Source of the DNA: an uncultured Mogibacterium sp.
Lineage (GTDB): Bacteria; Bacillota_A; Clostridia; Peptostreptococcales; Anaerovoracaceae
Direction: 5' to 3'
DNA: 21,925 nt
Assembly: GCF_938039775.1 (NCBI RefSeq)
Contig: NZ_CALHTQ010000193.1
Coordinates: 1 to 21,925, forward strand
Shown here: piece by piece, positions 1 through 9,104 of the stretch
How the letters are laid out: each line of letters starts with the position of its first letter
Numbering within the stretch: the first letter of the stretch is position 1
Translations under genes and position numbers: made by a program
The notes under the pieces: model-generated
What the model was told of the DNA's origin: nothing
The model's input: the letters and a program-made list of their open reading frames with translations, nothing else
Database searches by the model: none

Positions 1-4
1 ATAC

Positions 5-33
5 AAAAACAGACGGATGAACCGTCTGTTTTT
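5..33 (-). terminator. Intrinsic terminator of tRNA-Gly
   Basis: A 12-bp perfect stem (arms 5-16 and 22-33, five-base loop) lies directly downstream of the tRNA. Read on the minus strand it ends in a run of T. It is nearly symmetric, with A-runs on one side and T-runs on the other, so it could also stop a plus-strand transcript entering from the left. Confidence 0.85.
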
Positions 34-39
34 ATATGG

Positions 40-110
40 AGCAGGTGAAGGGAATTGAACCCTCGACGCAAGCTTGGGAAGCTCGAATTTTACCATTAAA
101 CTACACCTGC
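40..110 (-). tRNA. tRNA-Gly (anticodon CCC)
   Basis: The minus strand folds as a complete cloverleaf. The 7-bp acceptor stem is GCAGGTG with CACCTGC and discriminator T. The anticodon stem is CGAGC/GCTTG around loop TTCCCAA, giving anticodon CCC for GGG codons. The T arm is GAGGG-TTCAATT-CCCTT. No CCA is encoded. The gene is monocistronic, with its own promoter (137-165) and a terminator abutting its 3' end. Confidence 0.95.
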
Positions 111-136
111 AGAACCATATTTAGTTAGCTGAAGTA

Positions 137-165
137 ATTATACTGCGCGGATAAGCTACGGTCAA
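137..165 (-). promoter_or_regulatory. Sigma-A promoter of tRNA-Gly
   Basis: On the minus strand, -35 TTGACC (160-165), a 17-base spacer and -10 TATAAT (137-142) form a near-consensus vegetative promoter about 27 bases before the mature tRNA 5' end. Confidence 0.85.
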
Positions 166-264
166 ATATTGAAGTCACAAATATTATTTTTCTACCACAG
201 AATTTAAGAATATAGGGCAATTATTAATAATCTATTAGCAATATATTAATGAACTCAAATCTTG

Positions 265-293
265 TTGAAATGTAATTCGAGTCCATTTACAAT
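265..293 (+). promoter_or_regulatory. Promoter of the two-gene ABC transporter operon
   Basis: -35 TTGAAA (265-270), 17-base spacer, -10 TACAAT (288-293). The predicted start of transcription near 300 leaves a 5' leader of about 46 bases that contains the inverted repeat at 311-328. Confidence 0.7.
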
Positions 294-310
294 CTGATTA
301 TACGAAAGAG

Positions 311-328
311 TGTTCTTATTTTAGAACA
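311..328. promoter_or_regulatory. Inverted repeat TGTTCT-N6-AGAACA, candidate operator
   Basis: This is a perfect 6+6 inverted repeat about 11 bases after the predicted transcription start and 7 bases before the Shine-Dalgarno AGGAGG (336-341). The position suits a repressor roadblock; as RNA it would be a small hairpin beside the ribosome binding site. No regulator gene is adjacent, so the binding protein is unknown. Confidence 0.5.
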
Positions 329-346
329 TGAACACAGGAGGAACAT

Positions 347-3010
347 ATGTCACACATGATTGAGCTACATAAGGTGTCCAAATACTACACCAATAAGGAC
401 ACCGTCAGCACAGGTTTATCAAGAATAGACCTCACTTTAGACATGGGTGAGTTCGTTGCGATTACCGGAGAGAGCGGAAGCGGTAAATCTACATTACTCA
501 ATGTTATCTCTGGACTCGACACGTACGAAGAAGGTGAGATGTTTGTTGGTGGACAGGATACCAGCGCCTTCAAGACCGAAGACTATGAGAAGTATAGAAA
601 GACTTTTATAGGAAATATTTTTCAAGACTTCAACCTAGTTAACAGCTATTCTGTGTACCAGAACATCGAGCTATCGATGCTCATGTGCGGTATGAAGCAC
701 GGTGAGTGTAAGGACCGTGTAAATGAACTTATTGAACTCGTGGATCTCGGTGAATACAAGAGGACAAAAGCATCGAGGCTTTCAGGTGGACAGAAGCAGA
801 GAGTTGCTATTGCTCGTGCGTTTGCTAAGGATGCGCCGATAATCGTTGCAGACGAGCCGACAGGTAACCTCGATACAGTTTCTGCTGCTAAGGTTCTAGA
901 GACGTTACACAGTATTTCCAAAGAAAAACTTGTAGTAATCGTTACTCACAACTATGAGCAAGTTGAAAAATACGTTACTCGCAAAATCACAGTTCACGAT
1001 GGAAAGATAATAGAAGATAAAGAGGTTAGAACGCATCAGGTTGTAGAATACCATTTAGATGAAGAATATCAGGAAACTGAGCATCAGATAGTAGAAGAGC
1101 AACAAGCTCCAGCGATCATTGAGGAAGCATCGATAGAGAGTAATCCATTTGAAACCGAGCTGATACTTCCGGGTGTAGAAGACAGCGAATTTGAGGCAGC
1201 TGATTCTAACGATTTTGATGTGTCAGAAGATTCAAGATATTCAGATGTCGCAAGTAGAATCAGACAGGAAGAGCTCGAAGAAGAAGAGGTAGAACCAGCG
1301 CCTATGCGCAGGAGCAGAGCTGCTAGAAATGCTGAGAGAGAATCCGAAGAAGTGGGCATACTCAAAAAGCGTGTTAAAACGGATTCTAACAAGATTTCAG
1401 AGTCCAAGAAAGTAGACGCTCGTGCTGAGAATGTTAAGCGCAATAAGAGCACTGTAGCACGCCATGATGAAATGGGAGTCGTAAACGAGTTAAGGCTAGG
1501 GCTAAGAAACACTTTTAACCTTCCTACAAAGTTCATGCTTCTCTTTATAATCTATCTATTTGTAGCGACTTCTGTTCTGGGACAGTATGCAACTACGAAA
1601 GATTCGCTACACAGACAGGAGATAAATAGCCTTGCTAATCAGTATTTTAATAATACAAGTGCTGAAAGAATCATAGTCAAGAAAGCAGATAACTCTTCTT
1701 TTACAGATGAGGACTACACTAAGCTAGAAAAGCTTAAGCACGTAAAGACAATTATAAAGGAAGATCCTGTTGTCGATACGAGGATTTCGATCAATTCGAA
1801 TGTCTTTGTGACTGGGCTACTTTACCCAGGACAGAAGTTAAAGGCCAAAGACCTAACATACGGAACTCTTCCAGAGCAGGATAATGATATTGTACTTGTT
1901 ACTGACAAGATGTCGGCATCATACGATGATATTAAGGCAAATAAAGATGAACTACTGGGGAATGAGTTCGATTTTATGGATGACAGCGATGGAGAAACTA
2001 TTCCGGTAGGAAAAGCTAGAGTGACTGGCATTATTATCTACGAGAGCATGGCTGAGTCGGGAATTAAGCCTAATGATGGAACCGTCAAATATTACTGCAG
2101 CGATGCGCTTGCGAGAAAAGTCGTTACTAATACGCTGAGCCAGAAATCCAAGGCGGTAGTTGATTTCAATGGGCAGAAGGTTAAGAAGCCAAATGCTAGA
2201 ATGTTCATCGAGGCTAATTCAAATGTTCCAAAGGGTGAGGCGTACATATACGAAGACCAGAACAAGAATTACAAAGATGAGAAGTGGCAGAATAAACCAC
2301 TTAATATATCGATATCTAACATATACTATTCAGCAGATATATCTCTCAAGACAACGAAGAGTGTAACCAAGAACAATGTGCATAAGCTACTCGGATTTTC
2401 TAAGGATGAGTACGATATCAAGAACGCAAGGATTTACATTAATCCGGAGGATGCTGCAGCACTCTATGACAAAGGGACTTATCAGATAAGTGTATTTGTT
2501 GATAATGATTTGAATGTAAATGCACTGACATCATCAATCGAAAAGCTTGGTGATTACAAGGTGTTTGCGATGAAGAAGATGATCTCCAAGGAACCGACAC
2601 CAATGTTGTTCCTCACGAAGACCGTACAGATAGTATTTACAGCAGTTGGCTTTGTGGTGCTTTTCTTCATATCCTACATGATAATCAGGCTGATTATGAG
2701 ATCGAGAAATTCATATTATGCTACACTGAGAATCCTCGGTGGAACGAGAAAGAACACGAGCACAATACTTCGTGTAGAGTTGCTTGTAATGATGGCTATC
2801 GCATTGGTAGTGGACTTTGTCGGTATTTACCTGATGTCAAAAGGTATGATAAACATCAAACCACTTAAGGCTGCGTTAATGTACCTAGATATGAAAGACT
2901 ACGTAATACTTACACTAGCACTGATGATCATGTCGCTACTCATTGCGAATAGGTATTCTCGCAAGATATTCAAGAAATCAGCGATGAACATATATAGGGA
3001 GGAGGACTAG
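347..3010 (+). CDS. ABC transporter, fused ATP-binding and FtsX/MacB-like permease protein (first half)
   Basis: The 887-residue protein starts with a full ABC ATPase: Walker [10 protein letters not shown] (residues 41-49), signature LSGGQ (145-149), Walker B ending ADE (168-170). Then comes an unusual charged linker (about 226-385), first Glu/Asp-rich and then Lys/Arg-rich. One transmembrane helix near 397-417, a large extracytoplasmic domain and three C-terminal helices (about 762-870) follow; this is the 1+3 layout of FtsX/MacB-type permeases. The motif TLRILGG before the third helix fits that family. ATG 347 is chosen because AGGAGG lies 5 bases upstream; ATG 356 would be too far. The stop is 2 bases before the next gene, a similar fusion, so the two probably form a heterodimer. 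Such pumps work by mechanotransmission, often on peptides or lipoproteins; the substrate cannot be told here. Confidence 0.88.
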   Translation: MSHMIELHKVSKYYTNKDTVSTGLSRIDLTLDMGEFVAITGESGSGKSTLLNVISGLDTYEEGEMFVGGQDTSAFKTEDYEKYRKTFIGNIFQDFNLVNSYSVYQNIELSMLMCGMKHGECKDRVNELIELVDLGEYKRTKASRLSGGQKQRVAIARAFAKDAPIIVADEPTGNLDTVSAAKVLETLHSISKEKLVVIVTHNYEQVEKYVTRKITVHDGKIIEDKEVRTHQVVEYHLDEEYQETEHQIVEEQQAPAIIEEASIESNPFETELILPGVEDSEFEAADSNDFDVSEDSRYSDVASRIRQEELEEEEVEPAPMRRSRAARNAERESEEVGILKKRVKTDSNKISESKKVDARAENVKRNKSTVARHDEMGVVNELRLGLRNTFNLPTKFMLLFIIYLFVATSVLGQYATTKDSLHRQEINSLANQYFNNTSAERIIVKKADNSSFTDEDYTKLEKLKHVKTIIKEDPVVDTRISINSNVFVTGLLYPGQKLKAKDLTYGTLPEQDNDIVLVTDKMSASYDDIKANKDELLGNEFDFMDDSDGETIPVGKARVTGIIIYESMAESGIKPNDGTVKYYCSDALARKVVTNTLSQKSKAVVDFNGQKVKKPNARMFIEANSNVPKGEAYIYEDQNKNYKDEKWQNKPLNISISNIYYSADISLKTTKSVTKNNVHKLLGFSKDEYDIKNARIYINPEDAAALYDKGTYQISVFVDNDLNVNALTSSIEKLGDYKVFAMKKMISKEPTPMLFLTKTVQIVFTAVGFVVLFFISYMIIRLIMRSRNSYYATLRILGGTRKNTSTILRVELLVMMAIALVVDFVGIYLMSKGMINIKPLKAALMYLDMKDYVILTLALMIMSLLIANRYSRKIFKKSAMNIYREED

Positions 3011-3012
3011 AA

Positions 3013-5466
3013 ATGATTAAATTACAAAATGTAAATAAGTATTTTAATAAGCGAAGAGCTAACGAAATACATGTAATCAACAACACCTCCCTAGAACTTC
3101 CAGAGAACGGCATAGTAGCGTTGCTCGGTCCATCTGGATGCGGTAAGACAACGCTGTTAAATGCTATTGGTGGACTAGATAAGGTTAATTCGGGAAAGAT
3201 ATTTGTCGACGATGCGTGTATATCCAAGATGAGATCATCCAAGGTGGATTCGATTCGTAACGCGAAGATAGGATATATTTTCCAGAACTTCAATCTGCTC
3301 GACAGGATGACAGTATTTGAAAACGTAGCAATAGCGCTGCGAATGATAGGGATCAAAGATAAGAATGTTATCAAAGAGCGTGTACACTACTGCCTAAAGG
3401 CGGTAGGAATCTATCAGTACAGGAACAAGACGACCGATGCGCTCTCTGGCGGACAAAGACAGCGCGTTGCCATCGCACGTGCCATTGTCAAGAACCCGCG
3501 CATCATCATAGCCGATGAGCCGACCGGAAACCTCGATAGTGCGAACACAATCGAGGTCATGAATATCATCAAGACCATATCCAAGGACAGACTCGTTCTA
3601 CTCGTAACGCACGAGAAGAAGATAGCTGAGTTCTATTCTTCAAGAATCATAGATATGAAGGATGGAAAAGTCGTTGGTGATAGAGACAATGATACGGGAA
3701 AGTTCCTGGACTATCAGCTCGAGAACAAGATTTACCTCAAGGATATGCCAACACATGACGCATATGGCGATCAGGACATCAAGGTCGACGTGTATAGCGA
3801 TGGGCTCTCGGAGGCAGGAATTAAGATTGTCCTAAGAGCAGGGAATCTCTACGTAGACACCGGCGGTAAGTATAACGTGGTAGATGAGAATTCTAATATC
3901 GAGCTTATAGATGATCACTACTCGGCAATGGATTCGAGTATCTATGAGAACAATCGCTTTGAGTACGATAAGTACCTGCCTGAAGGGTACAAAGCGAAAT
4001 ACACTTCGCTCTACTCACCAATCAAGATGTTTACGAATGGGTTCAAGTCGCTCGCTAAGTTCAACAGAATCAAGAAGTTGCTGCTCATCGGATTCGTGTT
4101 CGCATCGATATTTACATTCGTAGCTATAAGTAATGTATTTGGAGTTCTAGATATTAAAGAGAAGGACTTCCTCACTACTAACGCTAACTACATCACTGTA
4201 AACAACTCGCAGAAGGATACGGCACTAGTCGATATACTGCGGAACACTGAAGGGGTGAAAGCTGCATTTTTCGGGAATACTCAAGCTGCCTTAGAGATGC
4301 CACTCACTGAATATCTACAGAGTTCTAATTATGTGATTCAGTTCAATGCATCGATAACGCCGATCAGTACGCTCAAGAAATCAGACCTATACAAGGGAGA
4401 GTTACCAACAGACGATAGAGGTGTTGTAATTGACAAGCTGATAGTGGACAAGCTATTCAAGGCGAGACTCTTACAGGAAGTTGGAGTAATCAAGACGTCT
4501 GACCTCATCGGGCGCAAGATTAGCATCAAGAACCTCGGAGAGTTCACTATCACGGGAATTTCAAATGTTAACTCTCCTTCGGCATATTTTGCAGATGCAT
4601 ATTGTCAGGACATTCTCATGTATAGCAAGAGCGGTTCAACTCTAGACGGACCTGTGAGCATGCCTAACGATGAGGCGGGTGAAGGTGAGAGTCAAGAAGG
4701 CGATAACCCTATTACAGACTATGCGTATGCACCTTCATCACTCAAGATTAAGAAGGGTAAAGCGCCAGCGAACGACTATGAGGTTGTAGTTCGTGATACA
4801 CATGAAGAGGAAATGCCTCTCAACAAGGAAATCAGTGCTAAGGTGAACAACCACAAGCTCAAGGTTGTTGGATATTACACAACGGATTCACAGGAGGATG
4901 ACGCATACTATACGACGAACCACACATTGCTACTTGGATATATCTCCAAGCAGAGAAATGTATCGGTGTATTCAGAAGAGCCAGGTGTGTTAGCCGATAA
5001 GCTGATGGAGAAGGGATATTCCGTGCAGGTTAACTATGACCGTGATAGAGAGAAGTATGTTGCATCGGAATCTCAGAACTTCAGAAGCACACTAACGGCC
5101 GCTGGAATACTCATACTCATCTCCTTGATAGAGCTATTTTTGATGCTTAGATCATCGTTCCTATCCAGAATTAAGGAAGTTGGGACTATGCGTGCAATCG
5201 GTCTCAAGAAGCGCGATGTATACAAAATGTTTATCGGAGAGATTGCGGTTATCACGACTATTACGGCAGTTCCAGGCATTGCAGCCGCTTATTATGTGCT
5301 TAGTCATACGACTGCGCTATTTGGAGCTAAATTCTTTATTGCACCAGGGGTTGCTGTTATGTCGTTCCTAGTCATATTAGGCTTTAACTTGATTGTTGGC
5401 TTAATTCCTGTAATTCAGACTATGAGAAAAACGCCAGCGGCAATACTTGCAAGAGTGGATATTTAA
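3013..5466 (+). CDS. ABC transporter, fused ATP-binding and FtsX/MacB-like permease protein (second half)
   Basis: The 817-residue protein has the same architecture as its upstream neighbour but is clearly divergent from it. It has Walker [10 protein letters not shown] (39-47), LSGGQ (144-148), Walker B ending ADE (167-169), a region of about 120 residues after the ATPase, a helix near 352-375, a large extracytoplasmic domain and three C-terminal helices (about 695-805). The segment [16 protein letters not shown] after the second helix is typical of FtsX-family permeases. The start follows GGAGGA, partly inside the end of the first gene, so translation is probably coupled. Both ATPases look catalytically intact, so neither half is degenerate. 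There is no membrane-fusion protein, peptidase or two-component system next to the pair, so MacAB, BceAB or Lol-type roles cannot be assigned. Confidence 0.88.
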   Translation: MIKLQNVNKYFNKRRANEIHVINNTSLELPENGIVALLGPSGCGKTTLLNAIGGLDKVNSGKIFVDDACISKMRSSKVDSIRNAKIGYIFQNFNLLDRMTVFENVAIALRMIGIKDKNVIKERVHYCLKAVGIYQYRNKTTDALSGGQRQRVAIARAIVKNPRIIIADEPTGNLDSANTIEVMNIIKTISKDRLVLLVTHEKKIAEFYSSRIIDMKDGKVVGDRDNDTGKFLDYQLENKIYLKDMPTHDAYGDQDIKVDVYSDGLSEAGIKIVLRAGNLYVDTGGKYNVVDENSNIELIDDHYSAMDSSIYENNRFEYDKYLPEGYKAKYTSLYSPIKMFTNGFKSLAKFNRIKKLLLIGFVFASIFTFVAISNVFGVLDIKEKDFLTTNANYITVNNSQKDTALVDILRNTEGVKAAFFGNTQAALEMPLTEYLQSSNYVIQFNASITPISTLKKSDLYKGELPTDDRGVVIDKLIVDKLFKARLLQEVGVIKTSDLIGRKISIKNLGEFTITGISNVNSPSAYFADAYCQDILMYSKSGSTLDGPVSMPNDEAGEGESQEGDNPITDYAYAPSSLKIKKGKAPANDYEVVVRDTHEEEMPLNKEISAKVNNHKLKVVGYYTTDSQEDDAYYTTNHTLLLGYISKQRNVSVYSEEPGVLADKLMEKGYSVQVNYDRDREKYVASESQNFRSTLTAAGILILISLIELFLMLRSSFLSRIKEVGTMRAIGLKKRDVYKMFIGEIAVITTITAVPGIAAAYYVLSHTTALFGAKFFIAPGVAVMSFLVILGFNLIVGLIPVIQTMRKTPAAILARVDI

Positions 5467-5523
5467 GCAATATTCGGCACATAGTCTGCAGAGGATTTTT
5501 AAGGTCGTGGATGTGGCTCTACC

Positions 5524-5552
5524 TTTTGAAAACTGCATGATTATGATATAAT
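5524..5552 (+). promoter_or_regulatory. Promoter of the glnS operon
   Basis: -10 TATAAT (5547-5552), with -35 TTTTGA at 5524-5529 (17-base spacer) or TTGAAA at 5526-5531 (15). No convincing terminator separates it from the ABC operon, so some read-through is possible. Confidence 0.6.
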
Positions 5553-5567
5553 TTTAAGAAATTAAGT

Positions 5568-5636
5568 GCATTCGCCAAGTTATAGACGCATTGGTAAGCC
5601 ACATTGTGGTTCGCGTTTGTGACTTGGCGAACATGC
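5568..5636 (+). ncRNA. Long hairpin in the glnS 5' leader, class unknown
   Basis: The leader folds into one long rod. A 10-bp perfect stem (5571-5580 with 5622-5631) is extended outward by GCA/TGC past a two-base bulge. Above it lie a 7-bp helix (5583-5589 with 5613-5619) and an apical 6-bp helix with loop ATT (5597-5602 with 5606-5611). It ends 15 bases before the glnS Shine-Dalgarno and has no T-run, so it is not a simple terminator. It lacks the T-box antiterminator sequence. Processing, stability or regulatory roles are all open. Confidence 0.55.
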
Positions 5637-5662
5637 GATAAATTAAGCCGAGGAGGGCAGCG

Positions 5663-7324
5663 ATGGCTATCGATAAAGAGCATTCACCAGAAACTACGAT
5701 GAGAAGCAATTTCATTCATAACATGATAGATGATGACCTAGCGGAGGGTAAGTACCAAGAGGTATACACGAGGTTTCCACCGGAGCCTAACGGATATCTG
5801 CACATTGGACACGCTAAGTCTATTTGCCTGAACTTCGGAACAGCTAAGAAATACGGCGGAAAGTGTAACCTCAGATACGACGATACCAATCCTGTAAAGG
5901 AAGATATGGAGTATGTAAAATCCATCGAAGACGATGTTCGTTGGCTCGGATTTGAGTGGAATGAGAAGAGATGGGCTTCCGACTACTTTGATACTATGTA
6001 TGATGCAGCGATTGAACTTATCAAGAAAGGTAAGGCATATGTCTGCGAGCTCTCAGCAGAGCAGATGAAGGAATACAGAGGAACGCTTACTGAGCCTGGC
6101 AAAGAGAGTCCATATAGGGACAGAACCATTGAGGAGAATCTCTCGCTATTTGAAGATATGAGAGCGGGAAAGTATAAGGATGGAGAGGTCGTGCTTCGTG
6201 CCAAGATTGATATGAGTTCGCCTAATATCAACATGAGAGATCCAATTATCTATAGAGTTGCGCATGCGACACATCATAACACAGGTGACAAGTGGTGTAT
6301 CTACCCTATGTATGACTTTGCTCATCCAATTGAGGATGCGATTGAGGGAATCTCTCACTCTATATGCACACTGGAGTTCGAGGATCACAGACCTCTGTAT
6401 GACTGGGTTCTCAATGAAGTGGGCTTCTGGAATCCTCAGCCAAGACAGATTGAGTTTGCAAGACTCAATATAACTAACATGCTGATGAGCAAGAGATATC
6501 TCAAGAAGCTCGTCGACGAGGGCACAGTTTCTGGCTGGGATGATCCTCGTATGCCTACAATTGCTGGTATTAGAAGACGTGGATATACACCTGAAGCAAT
6601 CAGAAGCTTCTGTGACGATATTGGAGTTGCAAAGTCAAATTCGACAGTAGATTTTGCACAGCTCGAGACCAGCGTGCGTGATGACCTTCAGTTCAAGGTC
6701 GCTGCACGTAACGTCGTAATGGATCCTATCAAGGTGGTGATTACTAATTATCCTGAAGGTCAGATTGAGAGTTGCGCAGTTGAAAATAACAGAAATGCTC
6801 CTGAACTCGGAGAGAGGGAAATCCCGTTCGGCCGTGAACTATGGATTGACGGAGAGGATTTCATGGAAGTGCCTGTTAAGAAGTACTTTAGACTTTTCCC
6901 TGGCAATGAGGTAAGACTCAAGGGAGGTTATTTCATCACCTGCAATGAGGTAGTTAAGAATGAGGATGGCACCATCAAGGAACTGCTTTGCACTTACGAT
7001 CCTGAGACAAAGAGTGGTACTGAGGGTGGAAATCGCAAGGTAAAGGGTACAATTCATTTCGTGGAAGCCTCGACCGCAGTCAAGATTAAGATTCGCGAGT
7101 ATCAGACGCTCATGCTTGAGAATGAAGAGGGAAGCCTGGAGCTCAATCCTGATTCGCTGCGTGAGACTTGGGGCTATGCGGAGCCAGCGGTAGCTGATGT
7201 CAAGGCTGGTGAGAGATTCCAGTTCTTCCGCAAAGGATATTATATTGCGGATAGTAAGCTAACAACTGATGACGAGAAGGTGTTTAACAGCATCGTAAGC
7301 CTTAAGAGCTCCTGGAAGAAATAG
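5663..7324 (+). CDS. glnS: Glutaminyl-tRNA synthetase
   Basis: This cytoplasmic class I aminoacyl-tRNA synthetase charges tRNA-Gln with glutamine. The 553 residues match the length of Escherichia coli GlnRS (about 554). The HIGH motif is HIGH itself (47-50) in the context [15 protein letters not shown]. The KMSKS loop is MSKR (275-278), the form usual for GlnRS. The C-terminal half holds the two beta-barrel anticodon-binding domains. ATG 5663 follows AGGAGG (5651-5656). Most Firmicutes lack glnS and make Gln-tRNA by the GatCAB amidotransferase route; families with glnS are generally thought to have gained it by transfer. It leads an operon with cell-wall genes, the next start being 17 bases after its stop. 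Confidence 0.96.
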   Translation: MAIDKEHSPETTMRSNFIHNMIDDDLAEGKYQEVYTRFPPEPNGYLHIGHAKSICLNFGTAKKYGGKCNLRYDDTNPVKEDMEYVKSIEDDVRWLGFEWNEKRWASDYFDTMYDAAIELIKKGKAYVCELSAEQMKEYRGTLTEPGKESPYRDRTIEENLSLFEDMRAGKYKDGEVVLRAKIDMSSPNINMRDPIIYRVAHATHHNTGDKWCIYPMYDFAHPIEDAIEGISHSICTLEFEDHRPLYDWVLNEVGFWNPQPRQIEFARLNITNMLMSKRYLKKLVDEGTVSGWDDPRMPTIAGIRRRGYTPEAIRSFCDDIGVAKSNSTVDFAQLETSVRDDLQFKVAARNVVMDPIKVVITNYPEGQIESCAVENNRNAPELGEREIPFGRELWIDGEDFMEVPVKKYFRLFPGNEVRLKGGYFITCNEVVKNEDGTIKELLCTYDPETKSGTEGGNRKVKGTIHFVEASTAVKIKIREYQTLMLENEEGSLELNPDSLRETWGYAEPAVADVKAGERFQFFRKGYYIADSKLTTDDEKVFNSIVSLKSSWKK

Positions 7325-7341
7325 AGATTATTTTAAATGGG

Positions 7342-9075
7342 GTGGTAACCATAGATAGTTTATTTACATCCGTACTTACTTTTGTCGAGAATAATCCTAT
7401 TTTCGCAAAATACATAACGACGATATCGAGATGGATTTTCGTAATTTTGGCAGTATACATACTTATGAAATCCATCATGTCGCTGCTCTCAACGAGAGTA
7501 ACTCCAGAGGTTTGGGGTTATCTCTCGGTTGAAGACGGCGTTGCGCTTCCGATAACTCATTGGGAGAATATAATCGGCAGATCTTCATCTGTTGACCTAC
7601 GTATTGAGCTCGATACGATTTCTAATACGCAGGCACTTTTAATTCGCCGCAAAGACGGGAAATGGATGTTCAAGGATCTGAATTCCAAGAATGGAACTGT
7701 CATCAACGGAATCCAGCTCATCCCTCGTAAGAAATACATAATAAATCCTGGTGACGAAATTATCATGGGCGGTGCGAGATGTACACTGGCTGCGATAAGT
7801 GTCGAAGAGGAGAAGAATAACGATGCTATGCGCTCGATGGACAAGAAACCCGTCTCGCCATGGCCACTTATGGTTGCTATCACCGCATTTCAGTTTCTGA
7901 CGATGATTCAGCTGATAATTGGCATGGGAACGAATCTGACTCCAGGGGCGCTTCTTTCAATTCCGCTACTTTCTGTAACCATGTGGATTTATGTGATTCT
8001 ATTTAGAGCCATGGGTAGCAAAGGGTTTGAGATGGAAATGATAGCATTCTTCATGTCCACGATAGGGCTGGCGGTTACGACATCTGCTAATCCTGTACTC
8101 ACCATGAAGCAGTACATTGCGACTCTTGTCGGAATATTCATCTTCATATTTATGTGCATTTATATGCGTGACCTCAAGAGGACGGAGAAGATTAAACCAG
8201 TTCTTGCAGCACTTGCCATCGGACTGCTGTTATTCAACATAATATTCGGTACGACAAAATTCGGAGCAGCAAACTGGGTAAATATTGGAGGTATTTCGAT
8301 TCAGCCATCTGAAATCGTCAAGCTCGCATTCATTTGTATAGGTGCAGCAACTATGGAGAATCTCTTCAACAAGAAGAATCTCTACGGGTTTATGCTGTTC
8401 TCACTATTCTGCCTCGCTTGCCTCGCCAAGATGGGAGACTTCGGAGGCGCACTCATATTCTTTGTGACTTATCTCGTAATTTCGTTCCTAAGAAGTGGAG
8501 ATTTCTCGAGATTAATTCTGACTATCGGTGCAGCCGGAATCATGGGTATTATGGTTTTAAGGTTTAGACCGTATATACTAAGCAGATTTAAAGCGTGGGG
8601 CCACGTATGGGAGCCTGACTTTATCAACGGAATGGGTTACCAGCAGACCAGAACTATGTCATATGCTTCTGGCGGTGGCATGCTTGGCCTCGGGGCTGGA
8701 AATGGTTCTCTCAAGACCGTTGCGGCATCGAACACAGACCTTGTTTTCGGCTTTGTAACAGAGGAATGGGGGTTAATCATAGCGATACTGCTTGTGCTCT
8801 GCATTATTACACTTTCTTTATTTGCGGTAAATTCCATCGTAGCTGGTAGATCGGCGTTCTATACGATAGCAGCGTGCGGAGCAGCGACGATGATGATTTT
8901 CCAGACCATGCTAAATATATTTGGCGCAGTAGATTTATTCCCGTTGACTGGAGTTACATTCCCGTTCGTCTCTACTGGAGGCACGAGTGCGATGTGCTCA
9001 TGGGCGATGCTAGCCTACTTCAAAGCTGCGGATATGCGTAAAGATGCCAGTCTTGCAATCAAAAGGAGGCCTTAG
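7342..9075 (+). CDS. FHA domain fused to a SEDS-family (FtsW/RodA/SpoVE) peptidoglycan polymerase
   Basis: The protein has 577 residues from the GTG at 7342. A membrane helix (about 22-42) is followed by a forkhead-associated phosphothreonine-binding domain (about 57-140) with GRSS (79-82) and DLNSKNGT (112-119). The rest is a multi-helix SEDS glycosyltransferase with QPSE (321-324), the glycine-rich GGGMLGLGAGNG loop, TDLVF (465-469) and PFVSTGG. Asp466 aligns with the catalytic aspartate of RodA. SEDS proteins polymerise lipid II and work with a class B PBP, here the next gene. The start is uncertain: GTG 7342 has no good Shine-Dalgarno, whereas GGGGTGG (7339-7345) would serve the ATA codon at 7351. 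Whether it acts in division, elongation or sporulation cannot be read from sequence. Confidence 0.9.
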   Translation: MVTIDSLFTSVLTFVENNPIFAKYITTISRWIFVILAVYILMKSIMSLLSTRVTPEVWGYLSVEDGVALPITHWENIIGRSSSVDLRIELDTISNTQALLIRRKDGKWMFKDLNSKNGTVINGIQLIPRKKYIINPGDEIIMGGARCTLAAISVEEEKNNDAMRSMDKKPVSPWPLMVAITAFQFLTMIQLIIGMGTNLTPGALLSIPLLSVTMWIYVILFRAMGSKGFEMEMIAFFMSTIGLAVTTSANPVLTMKQYIATLVGIFIFIFMCIYMRDLKRTEKIKPVLAALAIGLLLFNIIFGTTKFGAANWVNIGGISIQPSEIVKLAFICIGAATMENLFNKKNLYGFMLFSLFCLACLAKMGDFGGALIFFVTYLVISFLRSGDFSRLILTIGAAGIMGIMVLRFRPYILSRFKAWGHVWEPDFINGMGYQQTRTMSYASGGGMLGLGAGNGSLKTVAASNTDLVFGFVTEEWGLIIAILLVLCIITLSLFAVNSIVAGRSAFYTIAACGAATMMIFQTMLNIFGAVDLFPLTGVTFPFVSTGGTSAMCSWAMLAYFKAADMRKDASLAIKRRP

Positions 9076-9104
9076 CATGCATAATGAGATTAAGGAGGTA
9101 GCAA

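Noticed and set aside
5547..5662. T-box riboswitch for glnS
   Set aside because: No T-box antiterminator consensus, no terminator and no Stem I motifs are present; the leader is a single long hairpin.
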